Source: an uncultured Bacilli bacterium (GTDB lineage Bacteria > Bacillota_I > Bacilli_A > RFN20 > CAG-826). Taken from it: a DNA stretch of 29,525 nt. The position numbers were made by a program, and so were the translations under genes. Below the pieces are notes generated by a model. It did not search any database. It was not told the DNA's origin and saw only the letters and a list, made by a program, of their open reading frames with translations. Below, in pieces: positions 25,393-29,525 of this stretch. The stretch covers positions 1 through 29,525 of the forward strand of contig CAJOOD010000006.1 in NCBI GenBank assembly GCA_905236085.1, written 5' to 3'. The first letter of the stretch is position 1; each line of letters begins with the position of its first letter.

Positions 25393-27171
25393 TTAATTGA
25401 ATTGAGAATTATAAATTTCGCTATAAAGACCGCCGAGCTTCATTAAGGAATCATGAGTACCGGTTTCTACAATGTTACCGTCTTTCATAACAAAGATTAA
25501 ATCGGCATTTTTAATCGTAGATAAACGGTGAGCAATAACGAAGCTTGTTCTACCACTGGTGAGAGAGTCCATCGCCTTTTGAATTAAGATTTCTGTTCTA
25601 GTGTCTACATTACTTGTAGCTTCATCAAGAATGAGCATTGGGGCGTTTTCAGTCATCGCTCTAGCAATGGTAACAAGTTGTTTTTGTCCAGAAGAAAGAG
25701 CGCTTTCTTTTTGGATAACTGTATCAATACCTTGAGGTAATGTTTCCACATAATGGCTTAAGTTGGTTTCTTCAAGAATTTCTTTTAGTCTATTTTCATC
25801 AACATTCTTGAGATTATAGACAATATTTTCTCTTAGCGAACCATTAATAACCCATGTTTCTTGTAAAATCATACCAAAGATGTCTCTTAATTCATGACGT
25901 GACATATCTTTAATAGATACACCATCCACTAAGATATCACCACTTGTGAGTTCATAGAATCTCATTAATAAGTTAACTAATGTTGTTTTACCAGCGCCGG
26001 TAGGACCAATAATAGCAACTTTCATACCTGGTTTAATCTTGCCAGAGAAGTGTTTAATGGTGAGTTTGTTTGGATCATAACCGAAGCAGACATCTTTAAA
26101 TTCTACTTCACCACGGATGTTGTTGTGGTCAAGAAGAATTGGCTTTTCGCCTTCTTCTGAAAGTTCTTCTTGTTCGAGGAAGTTAAATACTCTATTACAA
26201 GCAGCGGTACCAAGTTGAATGGTTGAGCTGGCTTGACCAATTTGAGAAAGTGGTTCTTGGAACAAGGAGACGTAAACGATAAATCCAGTAATAATACCGA
26301 TATCGTTAATGCTTCCGTTAGCGAACAATAATCCGCCGGCGATTAATACTGCGGCATAAGTCAAATAAGAGACAAATGACATCGCCGGTTCAATAAGTCC
26401 GCCATAGGCTTGAGATTTATATAAGATAGAACCAAGTAAATCATTCTTTGCTTTAAATTCTTCAATCTTGGCCTTTTCAGCGTTGAAGGCTTTAATAACA
26501 AGTTGACCAGAATAATTTTCTTCCACAACTGCGTTAACTTCACCAAGAACTTTTTGGTTCTTATCAAATAATGGTAAGGCAACTTTGAAAGTGAGGAGAA
26601 TGATGATAAGCATGATTGGTAAGGAGGCAATAACCACAAGAGCCATTTGCCAGCAAGCGATGAACATGGCGATAAATACACCAATGAGCATAACACTAGA
26701 TTGAACAAGCACACTTACCGAGTTTTGTAAGGAAGTTGATAAGGTATCAACGTCATTAGTAATGGTGGAGAGAATATCACCGATTTGGGTGGTATCATAA
26801 TAATTCAATGGCAATTTGTTGATTTTTGCCGAGATTTGGGTCTTTAAGTCTTTAGAGAATTTTTGGATGATGGTGTTTAAAATCAATCCAGAAATAATGC
26901 TAGTGACAAAAGAAGAACCAATATAAATCATTAATAATATTGCGTAATATAATACTAAGTCAAAATCGACAGCGAATTTGCCGTCAACCGCAGTTTTACC
27001 AACAGGCGATATGGCATTAGTAAGATTACGAATAGTGCCTGGAGTTAAAATGGTGAATACAACAGAGGCTATTAATAAGACAATAGAAATAGCAAATGGG
27101 ACGTAATATTTACGGAATGCTTTGACAAGCGCGCCAAGTTTGTTGGAGCTTTTCTTTACTTGTTTACTCAT
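25393..27171 (-). CDS. ABC exporter half-transporter, catalytic Walker B, altered signature
   Basis: One half of a heterodimeric ABC exporter (type IV fold). The 592-residue protein has six membrane helices about 20-320 and an ATPase domain about 345-590 with GPTGAGKTT, a changed signature ALSSGQKQL (usual LSGGQ), Walker B MLILDEATSNVD with the catalytic Glu, and IAHRLST. Its partner upstream has the opposite set of changes, as in heterodimers such as TM287/288 and LmrCD, which contain one working and one degenerate ATP site. The start overlaps the partner stop by four bases, with AAGGAGG upstream. It has no C39 domain. Substrate unknown: small drugs or the leader peptides encoded upstream are both possible. 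Confidence 0.9.
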   Translation of the reverse strand: MSKQVKKSSNKLGALVKAFRKYYVPFAISIVLLIASVVFTILTPGTIRNLTNAISPVGKTAVDGKFAVDFDLVLYYAILLMIYIGSSFVTSIISGLILNTIIQKFSKDLKTQISAKINKLPLNYYDTTQIGDILSTITNDVDTLSTSLQNSVSVLVQSSVMLIGVFIAMFIACWQMALVVIASLPIMLIIILLTFKVALPLFDKNQKVLGEVNAVVEENYSGQLVIKAFNAEKAKIEEFKAKNDLLGSILYKSQAYGGLIEPAMSFVSYLTYAAVLIAGGLLFANGSINDIGIITGFIVYVSLFQEPLSQIGQASSTIQLGTAACNRVFNFLEQEELSEEGEKPILLDHNNIRGEVEFKDVCFGYDPNKLTIKHFSGKIKPGMKVAIIGPTGAGKTTLVNLLMRFYELTSGDILVDGVSIKDMSRHELRDIFGMILQETWVINGSLRENIVYNLKNVDENRLKEILEETNLSHYVETLPQGIDTVIQKESALSSGQKQLVTIARAMTENAPMLILDEATSNVDTRTEILIQKAMDSLTSGRTSFVIAHRLSTIKNADLIFVMKDGNIVETGTHDSLMKLGGLYSEIYNSQFN

Positions 27172-28925
27172 AAACCTAATTCCTCCTTGCTAAGTTGTGA
27201 TAAGGCAATTTCCTGATAAACAGGACAATTTCTAATTAAATCTTTATGTTTGCCAATGCCCACCATTTGACCGTGATCAAGAACCACGATTTGATCGGCA
27301 TCCATAATGGTACCAACACGTTGAGCAATGATAACTCTAGTGGTATCTGGAAGCGATTTGGCAATACGGGCTCTAACTGTTTTATCAGTGCGATAATCAA
27401 GCGCAGAGAAAGAGTCATCAAAGATTAAAATCTCCGGTTTAGTAGCCACCGCTCTAGCGATACATAGTCTTTGTTTTTGACCACCAGAAAAATTGTTACC
27501 ACCTTGAGCTACTTCAGAATCATAGCCATTACGTTTGGCGCTGACAAATCCATCAGCGTCAGCAATTTCTGCGGCCCATCTAACATCAGCAAGTGACATC
27601 TCAGGATTTTTAAAAGCGATATTATCTTTAATAATGCCTTTAAATAAGAAACCTTTTTGAGGAGCGTAACCAATACGATCACGTAAATCGCTTTGCAAGA
27701 CATCTTTAACATTGACACCATCGACAAGAACTTCACCACTAGTGCAGTCCGCCATACGAGGAATCATATTAATAATGGTAGTCTTACCGCTACCAGTCGC
27801 ACCGATAAAGGCAATTGTTTCACCTTTATTGACTTTAAAGGAAATATTTGAAACAGCTTCTTTATCAGAACCAGGATAAGCAAAGCCTACATTTTTAAAT
27901 TCAATTGTGCCTTTTTCTTTGAATTCCACTGGATGATCAGTATCTAAGACAGAAACTTCGTGGTCGATAACTTCTTGAATACGTTTCGCACTAACAGAAG
28001 CTCTTGGCCAGATAACGATAAGAGTAACTAAAAGTACAAAGGACATAACAATTTGATTAGCGAGCATGACAAAGGCGTTCGTAGTCGCAAATGCTTGATT
28101 AGCGGCATCCATATCTAATCCGTTAAGGACATAAGCACTAGCCCAAAGGATAGATAAAGATAAGCCCATCATGACGAGCATAACAATAGGAGTGAAGACA
28201 GAAAGAACACGACCTGTGAAGATTTGTACTTTCGTGAATTCAACGTTAACTTTTTCAAATTTGCTTTCTTGATATGATTCAGCATTGAAAGCTCTAACAA
28301 CTCTAACACCGGTAAGATTTTCTCTTGAAGCTACATTTAAAGCATCGGTGAGTTTTTGTACGATTTTGAATTTTGGAGTAACCATTAATAGTAAAGTTAT
28401 TACCGCGATAACAAGTAATAGAACCCATACAATGGTAACAGCGGTTAAAGAAGGACTAGCAAATTGAGTTAAAAGAATGATTGACCAAACCATGGTAATT
28501 GGAGCGACAAATGCAGTCTTAAGGAATGTCAACCATGCAAGGTGAACATTCTGCATATCATTAGTGGTTCTAGTAATTAAAGATTCAGTAGAAAATGAAG
28601 CAAAGTCCGCGATTGCGAAATTGTTCACTTTTTCATACATTTTCTGCCTGAGGTGGGTCACTGTGCTACTCGCGGTCGCACTAGCAACAAATCTAATAAT
28701 GATTTCTACAACCGCCATCAAGATAGCACAAATAATCATGTATAGACCATACCACCAGATTTCGGCAACGCCTTTGCTTTGACTTTCCGCTACAGCTCCT
28801 GTAAGTAAGCTGATATATGAGACAATCTGCATCATGAAGAAGACTTGTCCCAGTGTAAGCAAGAAAATAAAACCAACCGCTATCCAGTTTCTTGGTCTCA
28901 TGTTTTTGAATAGTAGCTTAAACAT
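27168..28925 (-). CDS. ABC exporter half-transporter, non-catalytic Walker B
   Basis: Partner of the following ABC gene. The 585-residue protein has six membrane helices about 15-310 and an ATPase domain with GATGSGKTT, intact signature FSGGQKQR, and Walker B ILIFDDSFSALD, in which Asp replaces the catalytic Glu; the switch His position reads IAQRVGT, with Gln for His. These two changes mark the degenerate site of heterodimeric exporters. The ATG at 28925 is chosen because AGGAGAG lies just before it; the longer open frame to 29039 runs through the peptide gene in another frame and is not real. It overlaps the next gene by four bases (ATGA) and starts 44 bases after the peptide gene at 28970, probably in the same transcript. 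Confidence 0.9.
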   Translation of the reverse strand: MFKLLFKNMRPRNWIAVGFIFLLTLGQVFFMMQIVSYISLLTGAVAESQSKGVAEIWWYGLYMIICAILMAVVEIIIRFVASATASSTVTHLRQKMYEKVNNFAIADFASFSTESLITRTTNDMQNVHLAWLTFLKTAFVAPITMVWSIILLTQFASPSLTAVTIVWVLLLVIAVITLLLMVTPKFKIVQKLTDALNVASRENLTGVRVVRAFNAESYQESKFEKVNVEFTKVQIFTGRVLSVFTPIVMLVMMGLSLSILWASAYVLNGLDMDAANQAFATTNAFVMLANQIVMSFVLLVTLIVIWPRASVSAKRIQEVIDHEVSVLDTDHPVEFKEKGTIEFKNVGFAYPGSDKEAVSNISFKVNKGETIAFIGATGSGKTTIINMIPRMADCTSGEVLVDGVNVKDVLQSDLRDRIGYAPQKGFLFKGIIKDNIAFKNPEMSLADVRWAAEIADADGFVSAKRNGYDSEVAQGGNNFSGGQKQRLCIARAVATKPEILIFDDSFSALDYRTDKTVRARIAKSLPDTTRVIIAQRVGTIMDADQIVVLDHGQMVGIGKHKDLIRNCPVYQEIALSQLSKEELGL

Positions 28926-28969
28926 AAGCTCTCCTTTCTTAAAAAGATTTATGTGTACTTGAAGCACAC

Positions 28970-29278
28970 CTATTTTTTTAGCAAATCTAATATATTTTGG
29001 TCTTTTTTCAAACCGAAATCGCCAACAATCGCGCCACATTTTTTACAAACATATTTGTTGGATGTCTCTTCAGTCGTACCAACATACACATCTTCTTTTG
29101 TGCCACAATGTGGGCAAACAGGCGCACAAATACCGCCACCAGAAATGGTTTCTAATTGTTCATCGGTTAATTCAACGCCTTCTTCTTTAGCAATAAGAAA
29201 TATTTCTTCTTGATTTTTACATTTTTTCAATCTAGCAATTTGTTCTTCGCTTAGGCCTTTTAATAGTTATTCTTTCAT
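28970..29278 (-). pseudogene. Nif11-like leader/zinc-ribbon peptide gene with stop at codon 4
   Basis: Third member of the leader/zinc-ribbon family. An ATG at 29278 is preceded by a strong AAGGAG site seven to eight bases upstream and begins Met-Lys-Glu like its paralogue at 20113, but codon 4 is TAA (29267-29269) where the others have GAA. The frame then continues without another stop as LLKGLSEEQIARLKKC, through EEGVELTDEQLETISGGG to a core with Cys pairs CPHC and CKKC, ending at 28970. The remaining sequence is well kept, so the change is recent, a sequencing error, or bypassed by restart, for instance at the TTG at 29230, which would remove part of the leader. It lies between a further paralogue and the ABC exporter pair. 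Confidence 0.65.
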
Positions 29279-29325
29279 TGTAGGTCTCCTTTTGAACTAA
29301 ATTTTATTAAGAAATTATGACGATT

Positions 29326-29525
29326 TTATAAGTCTATCTCCCACTTAGTACCGCATTGATTGCATGTGCAATAATATCCGTACACACGATGAGCAAAACT
29401 TCTTGATCTTTTTGAAAAATCGTGAGAACCACAGTTAGGGCAGTGGTGTGTTTCAGCGGTGCAAGCACCTCCACTTACTGCTTTAAGTTGTTCATCGCTA
29501 AGTTCAATGCCTTCTTCTTTGGCAA
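29326..29525 (-). CDS. Nif11-like leader/zinc-ribbon peptide, N-terminus outside window
   Basis: The last 66 codons of a fourth family member; the start lies beyond the window edge. It reads AKEEGIELSDEQLKAVSGG, then Ala-Cys and a core with CPNC, a basic stretch (KRSRS), an aromatic stretch (VYGYY), CTC and CNQC, ending WEIDL. The leader part matches the three other copies, and the core differs again, with an extra Cys. The stop lies 47 bases before the next peptide gene, on the same strand, so both may belong to one transcript with the ABC exporter. Confidence 0.8.
   Translation of the reverse strand, partial: AKEEGIELSDEQLKAVSGGACTAETHHCPNCGSHDFSKRSRSFAHRVYGYYCTCNQCGTKWEIDL

Noticed and set aside
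28926..29039. N-terminal extension of the ABC half-transporter gene
   Set aside because: It runs through the peptide gene in another frame, while AGGAGAG directly precedes the ATG at 28925, where the typical ABC N-terminus begins.
29267..29269. Codon reassignment to explain the stop at codon 4
   Set aside because: The codon is TAA, while the known recoding in Mollicutes relatives concerns TGA, and all other genes here end normally under the standard code.
1..29525. CRISPR arrays, tRNA or rRNA genes, riboswitches
   Set aside because: No regularly spaced repeats, cloverleaf or conserved RNA signature was seen in the short gaps between genes.

Overview
The window is AT-rich and fits a low-GC Firmicute of the gut or rumen type (Bacilli/Erysipelotrichia-like or Clostridia-like; I cannot place it further). 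The standard bacterial code fits: TGG is used for Trp, TGA serves as a stop in the ATGA overlaps, and Shine-Dalgarno sites of the AGGAGG type precede many genes. Almost everything is on the minus strand. No rRNA, tRNA, CRISPR array or intact insertion sequence was seen, and no gene-free gap exceeds 300 bases.

Layout from left to right. (1) 97-3602: a divergent cyclic-di-GMP pair, namely an amino-acid-permease-like protein fused to an HD-GYP phosphodiesterase (minus) and a membrane GGDEF diguanylate cyclase (plus). (2) 3638-15669, minus strand: a tightly coupled five-gene operon, read PPTase -> dimodular NRPS (C-A-T-C-A-T-reductase) -> MATE transporter fused to an RsbW-type ATPase domain -> STAS protein -> membrane SpoIIE/RsbU-type phosphatase with its own C-terminal ATPase-like domain. 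(3) 15928-16449: a GNAT acetyltransferase on the plus strand. (4) 16689-16967: a small peptide with a Nif11-like double-glycine leader followed by a zinc ribbon. (5) 17163-19662: the preTA dihydropyrimidine dehydrogenase operon. (6) 19841-25203, minus strand: an NHLM-type peptide export operon, read mini-HlyD adaptor -> C39-peptidase ABC transporter -> second ABC transporter -> STAS protein -> leader/zinc-ribbon peptide. (7) 25393-29525, minus strand: two more leader/zinc-ribbon peptide genes (one with a stop at codon 4, one cut by the window edge) upstream of a heterodimeric ABC exporter.

The genes suggest two secreted-product systems. The NRPS, activated by its own PPTase, should release a dipeptide by reduction, giving an aldehyde or a cyclised derivative. 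The MATE protein is the likely exporter, and its fused kinase-like domain, the STAS protein and the phosphatase look like a partner-switching circuit wired to the transporter rather than to a sigma factor, since no sigma factor is present. In the second system at least four small peptides share a nearly constant leader ending in Gly-Gly and differ in Cys-rich zinc-ribbon cores; the C39 peptidase ABC transporter is the obvious candidate to cleave and export them. The export operon carries a second STAS gene but no kinase or phosphatase, so the two systems may share signalling parts. Functional statements rest on motif recognition and gene context, not on database searches.
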